From: an uncultured Selenomonas sp. | Lineage (GTDB): Bacteria > Bacillota > Negativicutes > Selenomonadales > Selenomonadaceae | Length of the DNA: 6,169 nt | Reading direction: 5' to 3' | NCBI GenBank assembly: GCA_947097535.1 | Contig: CAMURM010000109.1 | Location: 1-6,169 of the forward strand | In this document: positions 1 through 6,168 of the stretch, in pieces | How the letters are laid out: each line of letters starts with the position of its first letter | How positions within the stretch are numbered: position 1 is the stretch's first letter | The notes under the pieces: generated by a model | What the model was told of the DNA's origin: nothing | The model's input: the letters and a program-made list of their open reading frames with translations, nothing else | The model's database searches: none | Made by a program: the position numbers and the translations under genes

Positions 1-1424
1 TGCCGCGAAACGGCACGTGCCAGAAAGCGACGAGCTACGAGACGTTCATCTCGGGTCAGACGCCCGTCATCTACAAGAAGGACGGCAAGTGGGTCGAGGA
101 GGATCGCAAGCTCTACGTCATCCTCTTGGACAACGGCCGTTTGGAAGCTGCGCGTGACCCCAAGCTCAACGAGGTCTATCAGTGCGTGCGCTGCGCCTCG
201 TGCCTCAACGTCTGTCCGATTTGGACACTCGTCGGCGGCAACGTCTACGGGCATATCTATTCGGGCGGCATCGGGGCGATTCTCACGGGTCTTTTGGACA
301 ACGGTCTCAAGGATTTCTCGAAGTTCAGCGATCTCTGCATAGGCTGCCGCAAGTGCGTGCAGATCTGCCCGGGCAAGATCCCCATCCCGGACATCATCGA
401 CGAGCTGCGTTCGAGGAATGTGAAGGAAAACGGCATGCCGTTTGCAGAAAAGACGGTGTTCCAGAACATCCTCACGAACCGCAAGGTCTTCCATACGTTG
501 CTGAGGATCGGCGCGAAGGCGCAGAAGCCGATGACGAGCGGCAAGTTCATTCGCCATCTGCCTCTGTTCTTCGCGAAGATGACGGACAACCGCAGCCTGC
601 CGGCCATCGCCGATACGCCGTTCCGCGACCGCGCCAAGGCGCTCGAAAAGGACAACCCGCAGAATCCGAAGATGCGCGTCGTCTTCTTCACGGGCTGCAA
701 CATGGACTTCGTCTTCCCTGACTCGGCAGTCAATGCCGTGCGTGTGCTGCAGGATGCCGGCGTCGCCGTGACCTTCCCGCAGGAGCAGAGCTGCTGCGGC
801 AAGCCTGCGATGGGCATGGGCGACCGTGACACGGGAAGGAAGCTCGCGAAGAAGAACATCGAGGCGCTTCTCGCGTCGAATCCCGATGCCATCTTCTCGG
901 CTTGCCCGACCTGCACGGAAACCTTGGAGAAGACGTACGTCGAGATCTTCGAGGACGATCCTGCCATGCTCTCCAAGGTCAAGACGTTCTCAAGCAAGGT
1001 TCGCGAGTTCACGAGCCTCGTCGCGGAGCTCTATGAGAAGGAAGGCCGCCTGATGCCTTCGGCTGCCGGTGGACAGAAGGTCACGTACCACGATTCGTGC
1101 CACATCCGCCGCGGTCTCGGCATCTACAAGGAGCCGCGCGCGCTTCTGGAGGCAACGCCGGGCATCGACTTCGTCGAGATGAAGGACGCCGACCACTGCT
1201 GCGGCATGGCGGGCGCCTTCGGCGTCAAGTACGTCGAGATCTCGATGCCGCTGCTTGAGAAGAAGGTCAACAACATCAAGAACACGGGCGCTGAAGTTTG
1301 CGCGGTCGCGTGCCCGGCCTGCATGATGCAGATCGGCGGCGGTCTCGACAAGCAGGCGCCGAACATCAAGATCAAGCATGTCGCTGATATTCTTGCGGAA
1401 AATATCGCGGCGAGGGGAAAATGA
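1..1424 (+). CDS. lutAB: Lactate utilization iron-sulfur protein, LutB/LutA-type fusion (LUD end, 2x[4Fe-4S] ferredoxin, two CCG domains); 5' truncated
   Basis: The frame is open from base 3 to the TGA at 1422-1424 (473 residues visible), so the true start lies upstream. A TTG at 126 is an internal Leu in the LYVILLDNGR segment, not a start. The visible N-terminus (GTCQKATSYETFISG to LLDNGR) resembles the end of a LUD domain as in LutB/LldF. Next come two [4Fe-4S] ferredoxin motifs, CVRCASCLNVCP (183-218) and CIGCRKCVQICP (336-371), then two cysteine-rich CCG domains. CCG 1 has Cys codons at 696, 792/795, 903 and 912; CCG 2 at 1098, 1197/1200, 1311 and 1320. CCG pairs are typical of LutA, GlpC and HdrB, so the protein joins the LutB front to a LutA-like back. 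The family takes part in NAD-independent oxidation of L-lactate to pyruvate, passing electrons to the respiratory chain, on the cytoplasmic face of the membrane. The adjacent lactate permease supports this role. The dehydrogenase type is inferred, and a glycolate or D-lactate role is not excluded. Confidence 0.88.
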   Translation, partial: PRNGTCQKATSYETFISGQTPVIYKKDGKWVEEDRKLYVILLDNGRLEAARDPKLNEVYQCVRCASCLNVCPIWTLVGGNVYGHIYSGGIGAILTGLLDNGLKDFSKFSDLCIGCRKCVQICPGKIPIPDIIDELRSRNVKENGMPFAEKTVFQNILTNRKVFHTLLRIGAKAQKPMTSGKFIRHLPLFFAKMTDNRSLPAIADTPFRDRAKALEKDNPQNPKMRVVFFTGCNMDFVFPDSAVNAVRVLQDAGVAVTFPQEQSCCGKPAMGMGDRDTGRKLAKKNIEALLASNPDAIFSACPTCTETLEKTYVEIFEDDPAMLSKVKTFSSKVREFTSLVAELYEKEGRLMPSAAGGQKVTYHDSCHIRRGLGIYKEPRALLEATPGIDFVEMKDADHCCGMAGAFGVKYVEISMPLLEKKVNNIKNTGAEVCAVACPACMMQIGGGLDKQAPNIKIKHVADILAENIAARGK

Positions 1425-1557
1425 GCTTGATGTAAACCGCAGTTCAGCAGCGTTCGACGCTTTCTGCAGGCAGCTTGCGGGAAGCGTCGAAACGACTGCG
1501 ATGCCTAGGGACGTAAGTCGTCCCGAATCTTTGAAAACTGGATAGGAGTTGAAATTC
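1425..1557 (+). promoter_or_regulatory. Structured intergenic leader between lutAB and the lactate permease gene
   Basis: This 133-base gap carries two inverted repeats. The first has arms 1447-1462 (GCAGCGTTCGACGCTT) and 1482-1499, forming a 16-bp stem with bulged A1492 and A1495; its core TTCGACGCTT/AAGCGTCGAA is a perfect 10 bp. The loop is about 19 nt. The second is GGGACG (1508-1513), loop TAAGT, CGTCCC (1519-1524), ending 19 nt before the permease ribosome binding site. Neither stem is followed by a T-run, so they are not standard intrinsic terminators. No convincing -35/-10 pair was seen, so the permease is probably co-transcribed with the upstream gene. The hairpins may set the permease:dehydrogenase ratio by RNA processing or stabilisation, or may bind a regulator. 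The repeats are directly seen; the role is inference. Confidence 0.5.
1544..1548 (+). promoter_or_regulatory. Ribosome binding site fixing the lactate permease start
   Basis: AGGAG lies 9 nt before ATG 1558. An in-frame TTG at 1549 touches this motif directly and could not be initiated from it, so ATG 1558 is the correct start. Confidence 0.85.
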
Positions 1558-3198
1558 ATGTTAGCTTTGCTCGCAGCAGTACCTATTCTGCTGACCATCG
1601 TGCTGACCGTTGTGTTCAACATGTCAGCGAAGAAGGTTCTGCCGATCGCTTGGGCAGTCATTGTCGTCATCGGTTATTTTGCCTGGGAAATGAGGGTTTT
1701 GGATATCGCCGCGTATTCTGTGGCGGGTTTCCTCGGCTCTATTGATACGCTCCTCATCATCTTCGGCGCGATCCTGCTGATGAACATGCTGGACAAGGCG
1801 GGCGCCATGCACCGCATCCAGGGCATGTTCAACGGCATCACGGAGGATGCGCGCATCCAGCTCGTCATCGTTGGCTTTGCGTTCAGCGCCTTCATCGAGG
1901 GTGCGGCGGGCTTCGGCACGCCGGCGGCGATTGCGGCGCCTCTTCTGATCGGCTTGGGCTTTCCTCCGATGGCAGCTGCGATCTCCTGCCTCATCCTGAA
2001 CTCGACACCGGTTCCCTTCGGTGCGGCCGGCACGCCGACGAATGCGGCGGCTGATATCGTCAAGGAGATGCTGCCTTCGATCGGCATCACCGACTTCGAA
2101 GCTTGGAAGCTTGGTCTTTCCTTCATCTCGGCGCTCGGCATGGCTGTCGGTGCGCTTCTCATCATCTTCGTCGTCGTCGGCATCATCACGCGCATGTTCG
2201 GCAAGAACAAGTCTTTCATGGATGCTATGCCTGTGCTGCCGTTCTGCCTCTTTGCCGCTGTCGTCTTTGACATCTTCTTCCTCCTTCTTGCCAAGTTCAT
2301 CGGCTCGGAGATCACGTCGCTGACGGCTGCCGCCATCACGATCTTCGTGCTCATCGGCGCCGCGAAAGCCGGCTTCCTCATGCCGAAGACGATCTGGCGC
2401 TTTGAGAGTGACGAGAAGAAGGATAAGAGGACGGAAGATATTCCGCACATGTCGCTCTTCAAGGCTTGGATTCCGTACCTCTTCGTTTCGCTGTGGCTGA
2501 TCCTCACGCGCATCCCGCAGCTCGGTCTCAAGGGCCCCATCAAGAGCGTCGTCATCTCCGTCAAGGGCATTCTCGGCGTTCCGGAAGCTGCATGGAATTT
2601 CGCGATCCTCAACAACCCGGGTGTCGCGCCGTTCATCCTCATCGTTCTTCTCTCGATTCCTCTCTACGGCCTCACGGGCACGCAGGTCAAGGAAATCTTC
2701 TCGAAGTCCGCAAACCAGGTCTATGGTGCGACCATCGCCCTGATCTTCGGTTTCGGTCTCGTCTACATGTACCGCTATTCGAGCATCAACGGCCTCGGCC
2801 TTGACTCCATGCTGCTGACGATGGCGAAGGGCGTTGCAGAGCTTGCGGGCGGCAACTATTTCTACTTCGCAACCTTCATCGGCTCGGTCGGCGCGTTCAT
2901 GTTCGGTTCGAACACGGTGTCGAACATCATGTTCTCCCCGTTGCAGTTCCAGACGGCGCAGCTCCTCAACATCCCGCCGACGGTCATCCTCGCCTTGCAG
3001 AATCAGGGCGGCGCGATCGGCAACATGATTTGCATCAACAACATCGTTGCTGCTGCCGCCACGACGGGCGTCATCACGATCAAGGGCATCGAGGGCAAGC
3101 TGATCCGAACGGACATCGTGCCATGGGCGATATACTACGTCATCTGCATCATCACGATGCTTGTCGCCATGCAGCTCGGTATCGCACCGACAGTCTGA
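1558..3198 (+). CDS. lldP: L-lactate permease (LctP/LldP family, TC 2.A.14)
   Basis: This is a 546-residue polytopic inner-membrane protein, close to the usual family length of about 530-560. It starts at ATG 1558, with AGGAG at a 9-nt spacing. Hydrophobic segments run throughout; the most hydrophilic stretch is around 286-302, rich in Lys, Asp and Glu. Family signatures are visible: FIEGAAGFGTPAAI at 112-125, NSTPVPFGAAGTP at 148-160, and the C-terminal GSNTVSNIMF at 450-459 with NQGGAIGNM at 482-490. These match the GSDTSSN and GG-x-x-G-K-M regions of known lactate and glycolate permeases, with some divergence in the last one (N in place of the usual K). Members import L- or D-lactate and glycolate by cation symport. 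The iron-sulfur protein gene 133 bases upstream on the same strand points to lactate, and a terminator follows 32 bases downstream. Glycolate is a possible alternative substrate. Confidence 0.93.
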   Translation: MLALLAAVPILLTIVLTVVFNMSAKKVLPIAWAVIVVIGYFAWEMRVLDIAAYSVAGFLGSIDTLLIIFGAILLMNMLDKAGAMHRIQGMFNGITEDARIQLVIVGFAFSAFIEGAAGFGTPAAIAAPLLIGLGFPPMAAAISCLILNSTPVPFGAAGTPTNAAADIVKEMLPSIGITDFEAWKLGLSFISALGMAVGALLIIFVVVGIITRMFGKNKSFMDAMPVLPFCLFAAVVFDIFFLLLAKFIGSEITSLTAAAITIFVLIGAAKAGFLMPKTIWRFESDEKKDKRTEDIPHMSLFKAWIPYLFVSLWLILTRIPQLGLKGPIKSVVISVKGILGVPEAAWNFAILNNPGVAPFILIVLLSIPLYGLTGTQVKEIFSKSANQVYGATIALIFGFGLVYMYRYSSINGLGLDSMLLTMAKGVAELAGGNYFYFATFIGSVGAFMFGSNTVSNIMFSPLQFQTAQLLNIPPTVILALQNQGGAIGNMICINNIVAAAATTGVITIKGIEGKLIRTDIVPWAIYYVICIITMLVAMQLGIAPTV

Positions 3199-3230
3199 CG
3201 CTGTAGCAGTCGCCTGACATACGAAACAGG

Positions 3231-3269
3231 AAAGAATCCTCAAGTCTTCTGGCTTGGGGATTCTTTTTT
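3231..3269 (+). terminator. Intrinsic terminator of the lactate operon
   Basis: Arms 3231-3244 (AAAGAATCCTCAAG) and 3253-3266 (CTTGGGGATTCTTT) form a 14-bp stem with a single T-G wobble (3240/3257) around an 8-nt loop. The plus-strand U-run is 3264-3269. It lies 32 bases after the permease stop. The same hairpin faces the end of the convergent gene (stop at 3316-3318). Read on the minus strand, the tail after the stem (CCTGTTTCG) is only weakly T-rich, so bidirectional use is possible but weaker. The remainder of the convergent gap 3199-3315 holds nothing else I recognise. Confidence 0.9.
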
Positions 3270-3315
3270 GCTTCAAGGATTCAAATGGAGAGGGGACGCC
3301 AACCAGAGAAAGACT

Positions 3316-4650
3316 TTAGTTTTTGAGATGGAAGAAATTCTTAATGAGGTTTTTCTTTTCCGTGGAGGCGGCTTCGTGCGCCGCACTGCTGTTTGCGCTG
3401 TTGTAGACGGCGTGCGTCCCCATCTTGCTGCTCGTCAGCCATTCCTCTGAAAAGATGGGCTTGTTCATGACAAGCGTGGCAATTCGGTTGCGGATGGATT
3501 CAAGATCTGTGTCAGGCAGCTTTTTTTTCAAGGCCGTACTGAGGAGAGCGCCGATGTCGGCAATCTCTTTTTCTTTTAAGGAGCGTATGGTTGGCGTCAG
3601 GCTCGAAAGGCGCAGGGCGGGAAGATATTGATCCTTCTGCATGGTCGGTACGCGATCCGCCTTGACCTGGAAGCCTGCCTTTCCCATGTAGGCTGTGATG
3701 TCGATTTCCGCCAGCTCGGGAGACAGCAGAGGCAGGACGAGATGCGTGTCCGTGCCGTCGCAGAGGAGGGGGATTCCGCTCATTTCCAAAGCATGTTCAA
3801 GCTCCTTGCTGTTGGCGAGAACTTGCTTGCCGTATTGACGGAATGTTTCCGTTCCCGCTTCCAAGAGCGCCGCGGCCAATGCTGCCATATGATTGATATG
3901 GAGTGAAGTGTGTCCCGTATTGATGACCGTTTCATCGAGCTTTTGACCGATCTCCTTCGTGGAAAGCACGATGGCGCCGTCCGGGCCGTGCAGCGAATCA
4001 TTCGTGGGGAACGTGACGACGTCGGCGAACGGTACGGGCGACGGTAGGAGGCCGGCCGCAACGAGGCCGACGCTCTGCCCGATGTCCACCCACAGGTATG
4101 CGCCGACTTTTCGTGCAATCTCGGAGAGTCGGCGGTAATTCGCGTTGCGCGGGTAGCTGACGGGGGAGAAGATGATCAGATGAGGTTTTGTCTCGTCCGC
4201 CGTTTGCTCGACTTCATCCCAGTCGAGAACTTGTTTTTTTGCGTCTATGCCGAAGTTTTTGAAGGTGAAGCTGAGGCCGCTGCAATGTTCCGCTTTTCGC
4301 AGATTGAAGGAAAGTACGCGGCTGTTCGGCTCTAAGAGGGTGAGGCAGACGACGCGCGAAGCGGCGCCGATATTGCCGAGGCGGACGATGGCGTGCTCGC
4401 TGCCGAAGAGTTTTTTCGTCCGTTTGATGGTAATCTCTTCCAGATTCGTACTGCTTGAATGTGGGTTTTGCGCATCAAAGGCGCTGTTGGCGAGCAGACT
4501 TCCTTCCAGATAGTGAGCGAAGGGCGACATGGCATTGTTGTTTGGCACGAGGGAGAGCATGTAGCGCTGACGCTGGATTTCATCCTGCAAAATGGCGAAG
4601 ATTTCCGGATCGAAGCCCTGCAGTTTGCTCAATAACAGTTCTTTTTTCAT
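3316..4650 (-). CDS. SHMT-like fold-type I protein lacking the PLP lysine (putative pseudoenzyme)
   Basis: The protein has 444 residues; it starts at ATG 4648-4650 with AAAGGAG (4659-4665) 8 nt upstream. By recalled family consensus it follows serine hydroxymethyltransferase nearly end to end: FDPEIFAILQDEIQRQR (13-29), LFGSEHAIV (81-89), FSPVSYPR (161-168), GAYLWVDIGQSVGLVAAGL (183-201), PSPVPFADVVTF (203-214), GTDTHLVL (299-306) and LRLSSLTPTIRSL (346-358). The cofactor site is largely lost. T-H-K-T-L is TNDSL, with Asp218 where the Schiff-base Lys belongs. SGAQ is N93-I-G-A, SEN is N37-N-N, the His after the PLP-binding Asp (D189 kept) is Gln192, and the Y-Y-G-G loop near 60-67 is shortened. 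Carboxylate-binding Arg347 is kept. The last 40 residues form a Ser/Ala-rich then Lys-rich tail. Ordinary SHMT activity is unlikely. It could be a regulatory or scaffold pseudoenzyme, or have other chemistry. It probably shares an operon with the DASS symporter gene 18 bases upstream. Family placement is firm; function is unknown. Confidence 0.8.
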   Translation of the reverse strand: MKKELLLSKLQGFDPEIFAILQDEIQRQRYMLSLVPNNNAMSPFAHYLEGSLLANSAFDAQNPHSSSTNLEEITIKRTKKLFGSEHAIVRLGNIGAASRVVCLTLLEPNSRVLSFNLRKAEHCSGLSFTFKNFGIDAKKQVLDWDEVEQTADETKPHLIIFSPVSYPRNANYRRLSEIARKVGAYLWVDIGQSVGLVAAGLLPSPVPFADVVTFPTNDSLHGPDGAIVLSTKEIGQKLDETVINTGHTSLHINHMAALAAALLEAGTETFRQYGKQVLANSKELEHALEMSGIPLLCDGTDTHLVLPLLSPELAEIDITAYMGKAGFQVKADRVPTMQKDQYLPALRLSSLTPTIRSLKEKEIADIGALLSTALKKKLPDTDLESIRNRIATLVMNKPIFSEEWLTSSKMGTHAVYNSANSSAAHEAASTEKKNLIKNFFHLKN

Positions 4651-4658
4651 ATAGGAAG

Positions 4659-4665
4659 CTCCTTT
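4659..4665 (-). promoter_or_regulatory. Ribosome binding site of the SHMT-like gene
   Basis: AAAGGAG on the minus strand lies 8 nt before ATG 4650, within the 18-nt gap that follows the TAG (4669-4671) of the symporter gene. It is a near-ideal Shine-Dalgarno site, so the SHMT-like protein is expected to be translated well from the shared transcript. Confidence 0.85.
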
Positions 4666-4668
4666 CGG

Positions 4669-5928
4669 CTAAAACGGCCATACAATGGGGATGATCACTG
4701 CGCATACGATGAGGGAAAGCACGGCGAGCGGCACGCCGATCTTCACATAATCCATGAAGCGGAATTTGCCGGGGCCCAGAACCAGGGTGTTGGGCGGCGT
4801 GGCGACGGGTGTCGTGAAGGCGCAGGAGGCGGCGATGCCGATCGCCATGAGCACGGGGTGCGGCGACACGCCGATCGATTGAGCGATGGAAATGCCGATG
4901 GGGGCGAGGAGCGCCGAAGACGCCGTGTTGGACATGAACTGCGTGAGTCCGCAGGAGAGCAGGAACATGGAGACGACGATCAGCATGGGCGCAGGATGCG
5001 TGCCGATGAGGTCGAGGACGCTGTGCGCGATGAGCTTTCCCGCGCCGCTCGTATCCATGGCCTTTGCCAGGGGAAGCATGCCGGAGAAAAGGAAGATCGT
5101 CGTCCAGTCAATGCCCTGATATGCCTGCTTTTCCGAGACGCATCCCGTGAGCACGCAGGCGAGGGCACCGACGATCGCCGAGGTCTGCATGGGGACGTGG
5201 ATCTGCTTTTCGAGCACCATCGCGATGACCGTGGCGATGAGAATTGCCGCGCAGATGATCATCTTCCGTGCATCTTTGGGTGCTTCGGAGGATTTGTCGT
5301 CCATCTCGCTTTCTGACATCGTGTGCGGGCAGAGGCGGCTGCCGATGAATACCATGTAGAGCACGCCGATGATGGACAAGGGGATGCCAATCCAGGCGAA
5401 CTCGAAGAAGCCGAAGGGCGTCAGGCCGTTCGCGTCCAAGGTCGCACTCATCAGGATGTTCGGCGGTGTGCCGATCATCGTGATCGTGCCGCCGACGTTC
5501 GCCGCGATGGCGAGCGCCATGAGTTGGGGAGCGACGGGAAGCCGCGCGGCGGCGCAGATCTGCATGACGACGGGAATCAGGCAGGCGACGGTCGCCGTGT
5601 TGGAAGAGACTGAGGACAAGACGATCGTTATGACCATCAAAGCGATCATCAAGCGCTTCTCGTCGGTGCCCGACTTCTTCACGACCTCGACGCCGATCTT
5701 CTGAGCAAGACCTGTCTGGAACATCGCCGCACCGATGACGAACATGCCCGCGAACAGTACGACGGTGGAATTCGACAGGCCGGAAAACACTTCGGCGGGC
5801 GTCAGCACGCCGAGAAAGCCCAGAGCGATTGCCGCTCCCATCGCCGTCACCGCCAGCGGGATGATCTCCGTGGCGAAGAAGAAGGCGGCAATGCCTAGCA
5901 CCACCAAGGTCAATGTTGCTGCATCCAT
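4669..5928 (-). CDS. SLC13/DASS family anion (di/tricarboxylate):cation symporter
   Basis: This 419-residue protein is almost entirely hydrophobic. It shows the internal two-fold repeat of the DASS/SLC13 (VcINDY-like) carriers: an SNT motif in each half (109-111 in SSNTATVACLIPVV; 333-335 in MSNTASSALLAP), each followed by a T-P-P-N motif (154-157 in MIGTPPNILM; 377-380 in VATPPNTLV). In known members the SNT motifs bind Na+ and substrate carboxylate. A charged loop at about 200-222 links the halves. It is a little shorter than typical members (about 450-480), though both repeat units are present and nothing looks broken. It is expected to import di- or tricarboxylates, or possibly sulfate, across the inner membrane; the substrate cannot be read from sequence. 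It starts at ATG 5926-5928, with GAGGAG at 5940-5945 and an 11-nt spacing. It is the first gene of a likely two-gene operon with the SHMT-like gene. Confidence 0.9.
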   Translation of the reverse strand: MDAATLTLVVLGIAAFFFATEIIPLAVTAMGAAIALGFLGVLTPAEVFSGLSNSTVVLFAGMFVIGAAMFQTGLAQKIGVEVVKKSGTDEKRLMIALMVITIVLSSVSSNTATVACLIPVVMQICAAARLPVAPQLMALAIAANVGGTITMIGTPPNILMSATLDANGLTPFGFFEFAWIGIPLSIIGVLYMVFIGSRLCPHTMSESEMDDKSSEAPKDARKMIICAAILIATVIAMVLEKQIHVPMQTSAIVGALACVLTGCVSEKQAYQGIDWTTIFLFSGMLPLAKAMDTSGAGKLIAHSVLDLIGTHPAPMLIVVSMFLLSCGLTQFMSNTASSALLAPIGISIAQSIGVSPHPVLMAIGIAASCAFTTPVATPPNTLVLGPGKFRFMDYVKIGVPLAVLSLIVCAVIIPIVWPF

Positions 5929-5958
5929 TTTCTTATCATCTCCTCTTCTGAAAGGTAC

Positions 5959-6057
5959 ATCTTTATGGACACTTTTCTGATTAGCTATATCCTTCTGTTT
6001 TTTCTGAACATATCCTGCCTGATCTAGGAATCCTATCCTATGAAATATCTTTATGGA
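5959..6057. repeat. Pair of 11-bp direct repeats ATCTTTATGGA in the symporter leader
   Basis: The copies at 5959-5969 and 6047-6057 are identical and start 88 bp apart. On the minus strand each reads TCCATAAAGAT. The proximal copy ends 31 bases upstream of the symporter ATG. They could be paired regulator sites or a chance repeat in AT-rich DNA. Confidence 0.45.
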
Positions 6058-6132
6058 ACGATAGCTGAAAAGAATTTATGCTCCATGCAGCTGCACATCT
6101 TCTTCCAACAGAACTTCCGTCGGAAATTGAGG

Positions 6133-6138
6133 TATAAT
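6133..6138 (+). promoter_or_regulatory. Possible -10 element (TATAAT) for a rightward gene beyond the window
   Basis: A consensus TATAAT lies at 6133-6138 on the plus strand, just before the long inverted repeat. No good -35 is found at 16-18 bp spacing (AGAACT is at 6110-6115), and the position for an extended TGN is AGG. In such AT-rich DNA a chance match is quite possible. If real, it would drive a gene diverging from the symporter operon. Confidence 0.2.
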
Positions 6139-6141
6139 TTT

Positions 6142-6168
6142 ATATATATGAATTGGATTCATATATAT
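6142..6168. repeat. Perfect 12+3+12 inverted repeat, candidate operator
   Basis: Arms ATATATATGAAT (6142-6153) and ATTCATATATAT (6157-6168) are exact reverse complements around TGG. The core ATGAAT-TGG-ATTCAT fits a dimeric repressor site and also the T-N11-A form of LysR-type boxes (T6149 to A6161). It lies 214 bases upstream of the symporter start and immediately after a TATAAT on the plus strand. The repeat is certain; operator use is inferred. Confidence 0.6.

Noticed and set aside
126..128. TTG 126 as the start of the iron-sulfur protein
   Set aside because: The frame continues to the window edge with LUD-like sequence, and the TTG is a Leu in a conserved VLLDNGR-like segment.
1549..1557. 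TTG 1549 as an alternative permease start
   Set aside because: It directly abuts the AGGAG motif; ATG 1558 has proper spacing.
990..1670. Minus-strand frame of 226 codons spanning the end of the iron-sulfur gene and the intergenic gap
   Set aside because: It is antisense to clear cysteine-motif coding sequence, has no family features, and crosses the two hairpins.
1624..3276. A 550-codon open frame antisense to the lactate permease gene
   Set aside because: Its product is mostly Arg, Asp and Glu with no recognisable motif, it runs through the terminator, and it mirrors the codon bias of the strongly supported permease on the other strand.
3268..3450. Plus-strand 60-codon frame after the lactate terminator
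   Set aside because: It begins inside the terminator T-run and mostly overlaps the 3' end of the SHMT-like gene on the other strand.
3316..4650. Annotating this gene as glyA, a working SHMT
   Set aside because: The catalytic Lys and most PLP contacts are absent, so the standard reaction is not supported.
4858..5316. Plus-strand frame of 152 codons inside the symporter gene
   Set aside because: The product is low-complexity and rich in Arg, Asp and Gly, complementary to transmembrane segments of the symporter; no ribosome binding site or homology pattern.
6078..6137. Small plus-strand frame of 19 codons (ATG 6078, TAA 6135)
   Set aside because: There is no Shine-Dalgarno site, it is very short, and its end overlaps the TATAAT.
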